Assembly (NCBI RefSeq): GCF_000418325.1
Contig: NC_021658.1
Location: 4,823,501-4,887,500, forward strand
DNA from: Sorangium cellulosum So0157-2
Lineage (GTDB): Bacteria > Myxococcota_A > Polyangia > Polyangiales > Polyangiaceae
Reading direction: 5' to 3'
DNA length: 64,000 nucleotides
Each line of letters starts with the position of its first letter. The stretch's first letter is position 1. The notes beneath the pieces are model-generated. The model was not told the DNA's origin, did not search any database, and worked only from the letters and a program-made list of their open reading frames with translations. The translations under genes were made by a program, and so were the position numbers. Shown piece after piece: positions 35,162-42,962 of the stretch.

Positions 35162-35911
35162 ATGGCGAAACCGGACAAGCAGAGCGGGCGGCGGTACACC
35201 GAGGCCGAGGTGCGGGCGATCCTGGAGCGCGCCCTCCGGGACGCGCAGGCGCGCGACGTCGGCCATGACGAGCTGGTCGCGGCCGCGGAGGAGATCGGCA
35301 TCTCGCGGGGCGCGATCGAGGCCGCGTCGCGCGACATCGAGCATTTCCGGGGCGAGGCGGAGGCGCGGGCGGCGATCCTCGCGCGCCGGCGCAAGGGGTT
35401 CCGCTCGCACCTGTTCTCGTTCCTCGTCGTGAACGCGTTCCTCTTCGCGATCAACGCGCTCACGCCCGGGCCGTGGTGGTTCTTCTGGCCGCTGCTCGGC
35501 TGGGGCCTGGGGCTCGCCTTCCATGCGCGCGCCGCGCTCTCCAGCGACGTGTCCCCGCGGCAGCTCCGGCGGCAGATCGAGCGCAGCGCCGCGCTGGCGC
35601 GGCGGGAGGAGGAGCGGCGGCTGGAGGAGCGGCGCAGGGTGGAGCAGCTCGAGCGCAAGCAGCGCCTCGAGCGGAGCGCCGAGGAGCTCGGGCACGCCGT
35701 CGAGGAGGGCGTCGCGACGGTGCTGTCGCGGATCGCGCAGGAGATCCGGGGCAGCGCGCCGCCGGCGCCGCCGGCGCCCGAGGACGCGCGGCGCGGGCGG
35801 CGGATCGCGCCGCTCGGCGCGGACGAGGCCGGGGCGGACGACGCCGAGTCCGAGGCGCTCGGCGAGGAGGAGGCGGATCGCGCGGCCCGGCGAGGCCGCG
35901 GCGGGCGCTGA
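35162..35911 (+). CDS. 2TM-domain membrane protein with coiled coil
   Basis: 249 aa. The N-terminal helical part (YTEAEVRAILERALRDAQAR, 12-31) resembles the short domain often fused to 2TM proteins. Two membrane helices follow (about 84-101 and 105-120, with the turn PGPWWFFW), then a charged coiled coil (RREEERRLEERRRVEQLERK) and an Ala/Glu/Arg-rich end. Both termini are probably cytoplasmic. Function unknown; divergent expression with a Ser/Thr kinase hints that it may be a kinase target or partner (inference). Bases 35649-35732 within its coiled coil are copied almost exactly at 37842-37925. Confidence 0.8.
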   Translation: MAKPDKQSGRRYTEAEVRAILERALRDAQARDVGHDELVAAAEEIGISRGAIEAASRDIEHFRGEAEARAAILARRRKGFRSHLFSFLVVNAFLFAINALTPGPWWFFWPLLGWGLGLAFHARAALSSDVSPRQLRRQIERSAALARREEERRLEERRRVEQLERKQRLERSAEELGHAVEEGVATVLSRIAQEIRGSAPPAPPAPEDARRGRRIAPLGADEAGADDAESEALGEEEADRAARRGRGGR

Positions 35912-35944
35912 CGGCGGCGGGTGGCGCGAACGCACAACCGAATG

Positions 35945-35962
35945 GCGCGTTCGTGAACGCGC
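35945..35962. terminator. GC-rich palindrome after the 2TM gene
   Basis: GCGCGTTC and GAACGCGC form an 8-bp stem with a 2-base centre, 33 bases after the stop. It could be a terminator or a protein-binding palindrome. Confidence 0.35.
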
Positions 35963-36106
35963 GCCCACCGCCCCGCGCTTACACATCCTCACGACGATCG
36001 CGCGACGGGCGCGCCCTTCGCTCACCCCGGCTGCGCGCCGACCCGCTGCCGCGGGCGGGCGCCGGGGTGCGCGTTCGCGCCATCACAACGAGGGAGTAAG
36101 CAGACC

Positions 36107-36502
36107 ATGCTGAAGAACATCTTGATGGCTCTCGGACTCGCCACCTCTGTTGCCGCCTGCATGGCCGAGCCGAGCGAATCGGCACCTGAGGCCGAGGCGG
36201 TCGCCGGCGAGGAGGCCGTGGACTCCGCCGAGCAGGCGCTGATGTCGACCGGCTTCACCCGGACCTATTACAGCGACAGCTCGTTCAAGACACCGATTGG
36301 CGTCGAGACCCGCGACTGCGACCCCGATTATAATGAGTTCTTCGGAGAAGCGTCGAGGTACTACAAGCAGCGTCGCTACAACTGCCCCGGCAGCACCATG
36401 CCCGGGCTTCCCTCGACGAACTGTTACATCTGCTACGACAACGCGGTCCCCGGCGGCCCGCCGTCCGTGGCGTGCGTCGGCTCCTCATGCCCGGCCTTCT
36501 GA
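36107..36502 (+). CDS. Small Cys-rich secreted lipoprotein
   Basis: 131 aa. The signal peptide ends TSVAAC (Cys18), followed by an acidic Ala/Glu linker ending SAEQAL, common in myxobacterial lipoproteins. The mature part has six further Cys residues: TRTYYSDSSFKTPIGVETRDC and then NC, NCYIC, ACVGSSC. The YYSD...G...C start recalls the small DUF6289-type proteins, but I am not certain. It is probably disulfide-bonded outside the inner membrane. ATG follows GGGAGTAAGCAGACC. Function unknown; no operon partner. Confidence 0.7.
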   Translation: MLKNILMALGLATSVAACMAEPSESAPEAEAVAGEEAVDSAEQALMSTGFTRTYYSDSSFKTPIGVETRDCDPDYNEFFGEASRYYKQRRYNCPGSTMPGLPSTNCYICYDNAVPGGPPSVACVGSSCPAF

Positions 36503-36937
36503 GCGGACGCGGCGCGGACTGAGCAGGCTCGGCGCGGACTGAGTCTCGCGGGCCCGGCGCGAGCAGGCTCGGCGCTGGAGCCCCGGTGGTGCGCCGACCT
36601 GCGCCAGCCCCGATGGCCCAGGTTGGCGCGGTCCTAACGCCGGCACCCGGGGCGGCGGTGGCCTACGCGCGCCGGTGCGGACGGCGCGGGGGGGCCGGGG
36701 CGCGCGCGCTCCGGAAAGCGCGCGGAGCGGAGAGGCGGGCCCCGCGAGGGCGTGGAAGCGGCTGGCGCCGAGGCGAGGGGCGCGGCCGGGCGCGTGGCAT
36801 GTCGAGTGCGTTCGTCAGGCTAACGAACTGACCAACCGACAACCCGAGCCCTCCGCGTCGGCGCTGAACGGCCGCAGCGCGCTCCGCGCGCCGCGGCGTA
36901 CAGCGCTCGATCGACGGCGCACGTCCGATGTCCGCCA
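36503..36937. other. 435-base gap with short direct repeats
   Basis: GAGCAGGCTCGGCGC occurs three times between about 36519 and 36575, twice followed or preceded by GGACT. Frames through the Arg-rich middle do not look like protein. A 19-base palindrome (36810-36828) lies before the AraC-type gene. Confidence 0.5.
36810..36828. promoter_or_regulatory. 19-bp operator-like palindrome upstream of the AraC-type gene
   Basis: GTTCGTcAGgCTaACGAAC: eight of nine position pairs are complementary about a central G. It lies 109 bases before the start codon in a lower-GC patch, a plausible regulator-binding site. Confidence 0.4.
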
Positions 36938-37798
36938 ATGGTCTCTCTCGACGAGTTGAAGAGCGCCTCCAGCATCGATGAGCTCCTGGCCGATCCGATC
37001 GGCAAGTACTTCGTCGACCCGACGTTCGTCTTCTGGTACCCCGAGCGCGCCTTCAAGGGGTTCTCGCTGTGGGGGCGGCCGAGCGCCGGCGACATCGAGC
37101 GCCTCAATCGGCTGAACGACGCGGTGCTGACGCCGCACGGCGGCCGTCACGTGTCGTTCGTCGACCTCCAGGGCCTCGAGGGCGTCGACCCGGCGGCGTT
37201 CGCGTCGATGGCGGCTTACCTCTCGGCGCGCTGGCAGCCGTTTCGCGAGCTGGTCCTACGGCAGGCGCTGGTGCGGCCGCCGGGCTTCGCCGGCGCCGTG
37301 GTCTCCGGCTTTTACGAGGTCCTGAAGCCTTCGTTCCCGGTCGCCGTGTTCGACGGCATCGGCGAGGCGCTCGCCTGGCTCGGCTTTGGCGATCGCGAGG
37401 CGCTGGTCGGGCGCGTGATCGGGCTGCGAGAGCAGGCCGGCGAGGCCGCCGGCGTGCTCGGCTCGCTTCGGCGCTTGCTCTGCGCGTCGCCCTGCCGGCC
37501 CGCCCTGGCGGAGGCGGCGCGGGCGCTCCACCTCTCCGAGCGCTCGTTGCAGCGGCACCTGCGGCGAGCCGGCACGACGTTCCAGGCCGAGGTGAACGCC
37601 GCGCGGGTGCGCGTCGCCCAGGGGAGGATGCTCACGGGCGACGACAGCCTGACGGCGATCGCGCTCGACGTGGGCTGCGCGTCGGCGCAGCACTTCAGCG
37701 CGATGTTCCGCAAGGCGACGGGGCAGAGCCCGAGCGAGTGGCGGGCGCGCGCGCGCGGCGCGCCCCGCCGCGCCGCGCCCAGGAGCGCCGCCGCGTGA
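36938..37798 (+). CDS. AraC-family transcriptional regulator
   Basis: 286 aa. A C-terminal pair of helix-turn-helices (about 187-275): LAEAARALHLSERSLQRHLRRAG, then SLTAIALDVGCASAQHFSAMFRKATGQSPSEWR, canonical for AraC/XylS. The N-terminal 170 residues (DLQGLEGVDPAAFASMAAYL...GFYEVLKPSFPVAVF) are not a cupin and have no family I can name. They resemble small sensor domains paired with AraC helices in myxobacteria, so the ligand is unknown. The ATG at 36938 has no strong ribosome site. It may control itself through the palindrome at 36810. The neighbours give no clear target. Confidence 0.85.
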   Translation: MVSLDELKSASSIDELLADPIGKYFVDPTFVFWYPERAFKGFSLWGRPSAGDIERLNRLNDAVLTPHGGRHVSFVDLQGLEGVDPAAFASMAAYLSARWQPFRELVLRQALVRPPGFAGAVVSGFYEVLKPSFPVAVFDGIGEALAWLGFGDREALVGRVIGLREQAGEAAGVLGSLRRLLCASPCRPALAEAARALHLSERSLQRHLRRAGTTFQAEVNAARVRVAQGRMLTGDDSLTAIALDVGCASAQHFSAMFRKATGQSPSEWRARARGAPRRAAPRSAAA

Positions 37799-37841
37799 CC
37801 CCTGCACGTCAGGGAGTGTCTTCCCCCGGGCTCCGCAGGAA

Positions 37842-37925
37842 TCGAGCGCAAGCAGCGCCTCGAGCGGAGCGCGGAGGAGCTCGGGCACGCCGTCGAGGAG
37901 GGCGTCGCGACGGTGCTGTCGCGGA
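37842..37925 (+). repeat. 84-base copy of part of the 2TM gene
   Basis: Matches 35649-35732 at 83 of 84 positions (one C to G change), in the same orientation, 2.2 kb away. It lies just after the AraC-type gene stop and is not part of a credible gene. Confidence 0.9.
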
Positions 37926-37993
37926 GCCCTCGCGGCTCTGCCTCTGCACGGGCCTGCGCTTCCTGTGCTCCGCCGGGGCTCGTCCGGCGGCGG

Positions 37994-38482
37994 TCAACGC
38001 GGCCCGGGGAGATCTTTGCCCATGCACACGCTGAGCGGCGAGCCCAGGTACTCGCCGAAGGGCGGGATCTCCACGAAGCCCGCGCGGCGGTAGAGCGCCA
38101 GCGCCTCGGGCTGCCTCACCCCGGTCTCGAGCACGAGGCGCGTCCGGCCGAGGGCCAGCGCCTGCTCCTCGAGCGCGCGGAGGATGGCGCCCGCGATGCC
38201 GCGTCCGCGCGCTTCCGGGACCACGTACATGCGCTTGATCTCGGCGGCCGTCGCGTCGAGGGAGCGCACGGCGCCGCAGCCCACGGGCACCTCCCGCGCG
38301 TACGCCACGACGAAGGCGCCGCGCCCGGGGGCGACCTCCGCTGCATCCAGCCGGAAATGGGTCGCTCCCTCCTCGGGGTACCGCTCGGTGAGCTCCGCGT
38401 TCAGCCGCCCGATCAACGAGAGCGCTACGGAGGAGAGCAGATCTTCGGCCCGGATCACCGCGGGCAGCGCGCGCGACGCCAT
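37994..38482 (-). CDS. GNAT-family N-acetyltransferase
   Basis: 162 aa. The acetyl-CoA loop is IKRMYVVPEARGRGIAGAILRALE (R-G-R-G-I-A) and the C-terminal RLVLETGVRQPEALALYRRAGFVEIPPFGEY is typical of GNAT proteins. The substrate amine cannot be told. The ATG at 38482 starts MASRALPAVIRAEDLL, a normal length for the family; reading further upstream to 38743 gives Arg/Pro-rich non-protein sequence. It is monocistronic, convergent with the AraC-type gene. Confidence 0.88.
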   Translation of the reverse strand: MASRALPAVIRAEDLLSSVALSLIGRLNAELTERYPEEGATHFRLDAAEVAPGRGAFVVAYAREVPVGCGAVRSLDATAAEIKRMYVVPEARGRGIAGAILRALEEQALALGRTRLVLETGVRQPEALALYRRAGFVEIPPFGEYLGSPLSVCMGKDLPGPR

Positions 38483-38880
38483 GCCGCCTCTAGAGCATGG
38501 TTTGCAGGCGGGGGGAAGGCCGCGCCGTCGCAATCCATCTTCGCCTCGATGGACAGGAGGGCCATCAACCCTGCTCGCCGACCGCGCCAGGGCCCTGTTC
38601 CGCTTCGACCGCTCGCGGGGGGCGCACCTCCTTGCGCGGGCTGCGTGAGGACGTGCTCGGCGGTCGGGGCGCCAGACAGGCCGCCGCGGCGGGGGAGTGG
38701 CACGATGCCGGCCGTCATCATGACGAAGAGCGATCGCCGGCACCGCAACTTCGTCTGATCCGTGCCGTGACGTCGCGAGGAACAGCGCAATGTGGGGCGT
38801 AACGGCAACCCACAGCCAAATGCATTTTAATCAGCGTGCAGCGCGCGCAGCATGGCTGTACGTTGGGGCGGCCGCTATGA
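38483..38880. other. Intergenic region before the MFS gene
   Basis: Roughly 400 bases without a credible gene. From about 38790 GC falls sharply (CCAAATGCATTTTAATCAGC). This is the left border of the compositionally distinct transporter/esterase segment and its promoter region. Confidence 0.5.
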
Positions 38881-38920
38881 GAGCTTGACTTTAGGATCGA
38901 GTTTGGATTTCCTAGCCTAT
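38881..38920 (+). promoter_or_regulatory. Conserved upstream element, copy 1 (MFS gene)
   Basis: Begins GAGCTTGAC and contains CCTAGCC 30 bases from its first base; it aligns without gaps to the element at 40472. The CTTGAC could be a -35 box, but no standard -10 sits at 17 bases. CCTAGCC ends 23 bases before the ATG. Confidence 0.65.
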
Positions 38921-38940
38921 CGAGAGGATTGGAGGATGGC

Positions 38941-40251
38941 ATGCGGTACGCAGGGGGCGCGGCCCCGGACATCGGCCCCGCGACCCTGAACCCGGACATC
39001 GGGCCCGCGACCCTGAAGCGGATCACCCGTCACCTGATGCCGCTCTTCTGCCTGATGTACCTGATCGCGTACATCGACCGGCAGAACGTCTCCTACGCCA
39101 AGCTGGAGATGGTGGGCGCCCTGGGCCTCACCGAAGCCGCCTACGGCCTCGGCGCCTCGCTGTTCTTCCTCGGCTACTTCCTGTTCGAGGCGCCGGCCAA
39201 CCTGATCCTCGTCCGCGTCGGCGCCCGGGTCTGGTTCAGCCGGATCATGGGCACCTGGGGCCTCGTCACCATCGCGCTGGGGTTCACCCAGAACCCGGCC
39301 ATGTTCTTCGTCCTGCGCTTCCTGCTGGGCGTGGCGGAGGCCGGGTTCTTCCCGGGCGTGCTCTATGTCCTGACCCTCTGGTACCCGCAGGCGCACCGCG
39401 CCCGCATGATCGGCGCCTTCATGATCGCCAGCGCCGTGGCCAACGCGGTGGGGTCCGTCATCGGCGGCGCGCTGCTCGACCTCGACGGCCTCCTGGGGCT
39501 GGCTGGCTGGCAATGGGTGTTCGTGGCCACCGGCGCTCCCGCCGTCCTGCTCGCGCCCTACGTCCTCTGGCGCCTGCCGAGCCACCCCGAGCAGGCCCGC
39601 TTCCTCACCCCCGACCAGAAGGCCTGGCTCGCCAGTACCCTCGCCGCGGAGCCCCGCCAGCAGGCGGAAGGCTCCCCCTGGCGGGCCTTGCTGGACATAC
39701 GAGTGATGGCGCTCGCCGGACTGTATGTCGGTTTGCCGCTCGGCGCTTACGGCCTCAGCTACTGGCTGCCCACCCTCGTGAAGGGCTTCGGCGCCTCCAA
39801 CGTCCAGAACGGCTTCATCAACGTCATCCCCTGGGTCTTCGTCGCCTTGGCGCTCTGGTGGGTGCCGCGCCATGCCGCCCGCAACGGCGTCAGCGCCTGG
39901 CACATCTCCGGCCCCATGCTGCTGGGCGCCCTCACCCTGGTGCTGAGCGTGGTCATGCCGGGCGCAGCGCCCAAGTTCGCCCTGCTGTGCGTCGCCGCCG
40001 CCGCCATCTTCGCCGGCCAGCCGGTGTTCTGGAGCGTGCCCCAGAAGATCCTCGCGGGCCCGCACGCCGCCGCCGGCATCGCCGCCATCAACTCGGTGGG
40101 CAACCTCGGCGGCTTCGTGGCCCAGAACGTGGTGCCGCGCATCTACGACGCGACCGGCAGCCAGCTCGCCCCCATGCTGTTCCTGGCCGGCTGCCTGATC
40201 ATCGCCGGCGTCAGCATCCAGGTGCTCGTCCCCCGGCTGGCAGACTGGTAG
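38941..40251 (+). CDS. MFS transporter, anion:cation symporter type
   Basis: 436 aa, 12 predicted membrane helices. LFCLMYLIAYIDRQNVSYAKLEM and the loop-2/3 region resemble the ACS/phthalate permease family that imports organic acids such as hexuronates, phthalate, tartrate or hydroxybenzoates with protons. Start ATG at 38941 with GGAGG five bases before. The N-terminus carries a 27-bp tandem duplication (PDIGPATLN, PDIGPATLK; 38965-38991 and 38992-39018). It shares an upstream element with the esterase gene at 40666, so an acid released by that esterase could be its cargo (inference). Confidence 0.9.
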   Translation: MRYAGGAAPDIGPATLNPDIGPATLKRITRHLMPLFCLMYLIAYIDRQNVSYAKLEMVGALGLTEAAYGLGASLFFLGYFLFEAPANLILVRVGARVWFSRIMGTWGLVTIALGFTQNPAMFFVLRFLLGVAEAGFFPGVLYVLTLWYPQAHRARMIGAFMIASAVANAVGSVIGGALLDLDGLLGLAGWQWVFVATGAPAVLLAPYVLWRLPSHPEQARFLTPDQKAWLASTLAAEPRQQAEGSPWRALLDIRVMALAGLYVGLPLGAYGLSYWLPTLVKGFGASNVQNGFINVIPWVFVALALWWVPRHAARNGVSAWHISGPMLLGALTLVLSVVMPGAAPKFALLCVAAAAIFAGQPVFWSVPQKILAGPHAAAGIAAINSVGNLGGFVAQNVVPRIYDATGSQLAPMLFLAGCLIIAGVSIQVLVPRLADW

Positions 40252-40471
40252 GACGCCGGCGGAATCAGCCGGACGCGCCGATCGTGCCGGTGGCGAGCGC
40301 CCTCTTCCGCGTTCGCCCTGCAATTCGCATTTCGCAGGTCGTGGCTGTGGAGTGAAGGCGGCGCCTTCGATGCGTAAATCAATGGTTGAGATGGCGTCGC
40401 TTTTTCCGGGGGTGGTGGATCGCATTCGATGTGCCGCATCGGCCGGTTGAAGAGGAGGCTCGACCATCGAG
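40252..40471. other. Low-GC intergenic region
   Basis: Part of a 414-base gap between transporter and esterase. GC is well below that of the window. No gene or hairpin is recognised. Confidence 0.45.
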
Positions 40472-40510
40472 GAGCTTGACATTTGAATCGCTTTTTGATT
40501 CCCTAGCCCA
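40472..40510 (+). promoter_or_regulatory. Conserved upstream element, copy 2 (esterase gene)
   Basis: Shares GAGCTTGAC, ATCG, TTT, GATT and CCTAGCC at identical spacing with copy 1 at 38881. It ends about 156 bases before the esterase ATG, leaving a long leader (40511-40665) in which I see no further element. Confidence 0.65.
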
Positions 40511-40665
40511 GTTGTTTTTTCGGAACGCCTGAGGCGTAGTTTTGCGCGCTGCCTGCAGCGCGCTGCGCGCTTAGGATACCGCGGTGATAATGCAAAATGC
40601 GCCAATGCATTGATAGCGCGGGCTGCGGAATTCGATTTTGGCACTGATGCGCGTTGGAGGTCCTC

Positions 40666-41880
40666 ATGCACCTGAAGAACTGGCCTGCTGTCCTTTCGCT
40701 CTCGGTCATCTCTGTCCTCCCCGCCGCGGTGTATGCCAGCGACCCCGCTAACCTTCCCGTTCCGCCCGCGGGTTTCGATGCCAAGAACCCCAGCATTCCC
40801 CATGGGAAGGTGGACGTCTCCGTCAGCTATCCGACCCGGAACTACGGAATGCGGAAGGTGTCGGTTTATACGCCGCCGGGGTATTCGACGGACCGGAAAT
40901 ATCCTGTCGTTTACCTGCATCATGGTATCGGCGGCAATGAGGTTTCCTGGATCGGCCAGGGGAGCAACGAAGGCAATGCCGACAACATCATGGATTATCT
41001 GTACTCGAAGAACATGGCCAAACCCATGATCGTTGTGATGCCCAGCGGCAAGATGGACGGAGCGGACGATTTTGCGCGCTTCGCGAATTTCGGGGACGTC
41101 CTGCTCAACGACCTGATCCCCTGGGTCGAGAGGACGTATTCCGCCGCCACGGATGCCGATTTGCGGGCCATCTCCGGCCTGTCAATGGGCGGGGGGCAGA
41201 CCTTCAACTTCGGGTTCCCTAATACCGATGTTTTCCACTACATCGGGCCGTATTCGGCTGCGCCCAACACCCAGCAGCCAAGTCAGACCATCAGGGATGT
41301 GGCTGCGGTCAAGGAGAACGTGAAGCTCATCTTCATCTCTTGCGGGAGTACGGACGGGCTGATCGGCAATAGCAAAAATTATCACGACTTCCTGGACGAG
41401 AACAACATCGACCATATTTACCAGATCGAGCCGAATGAAGGCCATACCAAGACCGTCTGGAACCGCAGCTTTTACAACTTCGCCCAACGCATTTTCCTCG
41501 ACGATGGCGCGACGGGCGGCGGCGGGGCCGGCGGCGGCGGCGGGGCCGGCGGCGGCGGGGCGGCCGGCGGCGAGGCGGGCGGCGGCGGGGCGGGCGGGGC
41601 CTCGGGCGACGGCGGTCGTGCAGGGGACGGAGGCGGAAACGGCGGGGGCGCGACCGGAGGTGATGCCGTCACGACAGGCGGTTCTCCAGCGACTGGCGGG
41701 CAGGTCGCGAGCAGTGGGAGCAGCGGCACCGACGAAGGTACGCCCCCGACGGACGACTCTGGCTGCAGCTGCTCGGTCCCCGGGTCCAACCCCGGAACGC
41801 CGCCTTGGCGCTTCGGGCTCTATCTTGCGGCAATCGGCGCCGTCCTCTTCAGAGCGCGAGCAAGACGGAATCAAGGCTGA
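40666..41880 (+). CDS. Secreted feruloyl/acetylxylan esterase-like hydrolase with MYXO-CTERM tail
   Basis: 404 aa. Signal peptide ends AAVYAS. An esterase-D/PF00756-type alpha/beta hydrolase (about 45-285) has the nucleophile in SGLSMGGGQ, a likely Asp in GSTDGLIG and His in PNEGHTKTVW. Members cleave ferulate or acetate from xylan. A Gly/Ala-rich linker (about 285-345) and a MYXO-CTERM tail (DSGCSCSVPG, hydrophobic, RARARRNQ) follow. Codons of the catalytic part are far less GC-biased than those of the linker and tail, suggesting a foreign enzyme joined to a native sorting signal. The ATG at 40666 follows GGAGG. Confidence 0.9.
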   Translation: MHLKNWPAVLSLSVISVLPAAVYASDPANLPVPPAGFDAKNPSIPHGKVDVSVSYPTRNYGMRKVSVYTPPGYSTDRKYPVVYLHHGIGGNEVSWIGQGSNEGNADNIMDYLYSKNMAKPMIVVMPSGKMDGADDFARFANFGDVLLNDLIPWVERTYSAATDADLRAISGLSMGGGQTFNFGFPNTDVFHYIGPYSAAPNTQQPSQTIRDVAAVKENVKLIFISCGSTDGLIGNSKNYHDFLDENNIDHIYQIEPNEGHTKTVWNRSFYNFAQRIFLDDGATGGGGAGGGGGAGGGGAAGGEAGGGGAGGASGDGGRAGDGGGNGGGATGGDAVTTGGSPATGGQVASSGSSGTDEGTPPTDDSGCSCSVPGSNPGTPPWRFGLYLAAIGAVLFRARARRNQG

Positions 41881-42186
41881 TCCGTCGCGCGTCGCTCCGT
41901 GTGGCTTCACGCGAGGAGCCATGGCGTCTTGCCGGCACCGTCGAGCGGTGCCGGACTCGGCCGGCGAGCGAGGCAGATCGTCGAGACCCTTCGGGCTCCT
42001 CTATACCTCTATAACCTCTCCACGAGCTGGCTCCACCTCGGGATCGAGGGACCTCGCGATCAACGATGCCGAGCGCGCTCAGATCGAGCAGCGGATCGAG
42101 GCGCTCCGCCCAAGCACCCGATGACGCGCCGCCGCAGGTACTGCCGCGCGCGGCGACATGGCCATGGCTGCCGCGCGGCGGCGGCG
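41881..42186. other. 306-base gap after the esterase gene
   Basis: Apart from the hairpin at 41932-41954, nothing is recognised. A short frame ending near 42124 reads INDAERAQIEQRIEALRP, which looks protein-like and could be the end of a decayed gene, but no start can be assigned. Confidence 0.35.
41932..41954 (+). terminator. Hairpin after the esterase gene
   Basis: CCGGCACCG, loop TCGAG, CGGTGCCGG: a perfect 9-bp stem 52 bases after the stop, without a T-run. Confidence 0.5.
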
Positions 42187-42837
42187 CTACTCGGAGCGCT
42201 GCTCGCCGAGCGGCGCCTCGCCGGATTCAGGGCCGAGCCGCTCGACCTCGCTCCAGAGGGCGTCGAGATCGAGCGTGAGCCCCTCGAGGCCCGGCACGCC
42301 GGAGACCACGCCGTCCGCCGCGGCGCGCGCGTGCACGTACCGGCCGTCCGCGCCGAGCTCCAGGAGATCGAGCGTCGCTGCCTGCGGGTCGATGAGCCAG
42401 TACCAGCGCACCCCGAAGAGCGCGTATTCGTGCAGCTTCTCCACGCGGTCCCGGCGCGCGTCGCGCGGCGACGGAGAGAGCACCTCGACCATGATGTCGG
42501 GCGGGACGCGGATTACGCCGCGGCGCGGCGGCTTGCGGCTCCCGGGCAGGTACGCGGAGGCGTCGGGTTTGCGGCCCGACGAGGAGGTCACGGCGAACTT
42601 CGCCTCGGAGCCCAGCACCAGCCCGCCCCGCGCGATCAGCCAGCCCCGGAGCACCCCGACGACCCAGGCCACGATGACCTCGTGAACCGCGTCCGGCACC
42701 TCTTCCTCCGCGAGCACGCCGTCCACGAGCTCGCCAGGCTCGTCTTCCGGCAGGCTGGTCCAGTCGGCGAGGGTCAGCCTCGGCCTGGCCGGCGCCTCGC
42801 TGACCGCGCTCTGCCGGATGACGACTGCGCTCTGCAT
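42187..42837 (-). CDS. Uma2-family (DUF820) putative endonuclease
   Basis: 216 aa. The core resembles the PD-(D/E)xK fold of Uma2 proteins: GELVDGVLAEEEVPDAVHEVIV, SGRKPDASAYLPG (Asp), PPDIMVEVLSPSPRD (the E-V-x-S strand) and YWLIDPQAATLDLLEL. Such proteins are abundant in cyanobacteria and myxobacteria; most are uncharacterised and some are encoded near mobile elements. It starts ATG and is divergent from lhr with 125 bases between. There is no toxin/antitoxin partner here. Confidence 0.88.
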   Translation of the reverse strand: MQSAVVIRQSAVSEAPARPRLTLADWTSLPEDEPGELVDGVLAEEEVPDAVHEVIVAWVVGVLRGWLIARGGLVLGSEAKFAVTSSSGRKPDASAYLPGSRKPPRRGVIRVPPDIMVEVLSPSPRDARRDRVEKLHEYALFGVRWYWLIDPQAATLDLLELGADGRYVHARAAADGVVSGVPGLEGLTLDLDALWSEVERLGPESGEAPLGEQRSE

Positions 42838-42962
42838 GACGACGGGTCCAGCGTAGCACGACGTCGCCGGTCTCCCGGGAGCATCGCCCGGGCCCCGCGG
42901 CGGCCCAGCGCTTTCCGCCCTCCCGCTTCCGCCCCGCGGCTGCCCCGGCTACCCTCGGCCGG

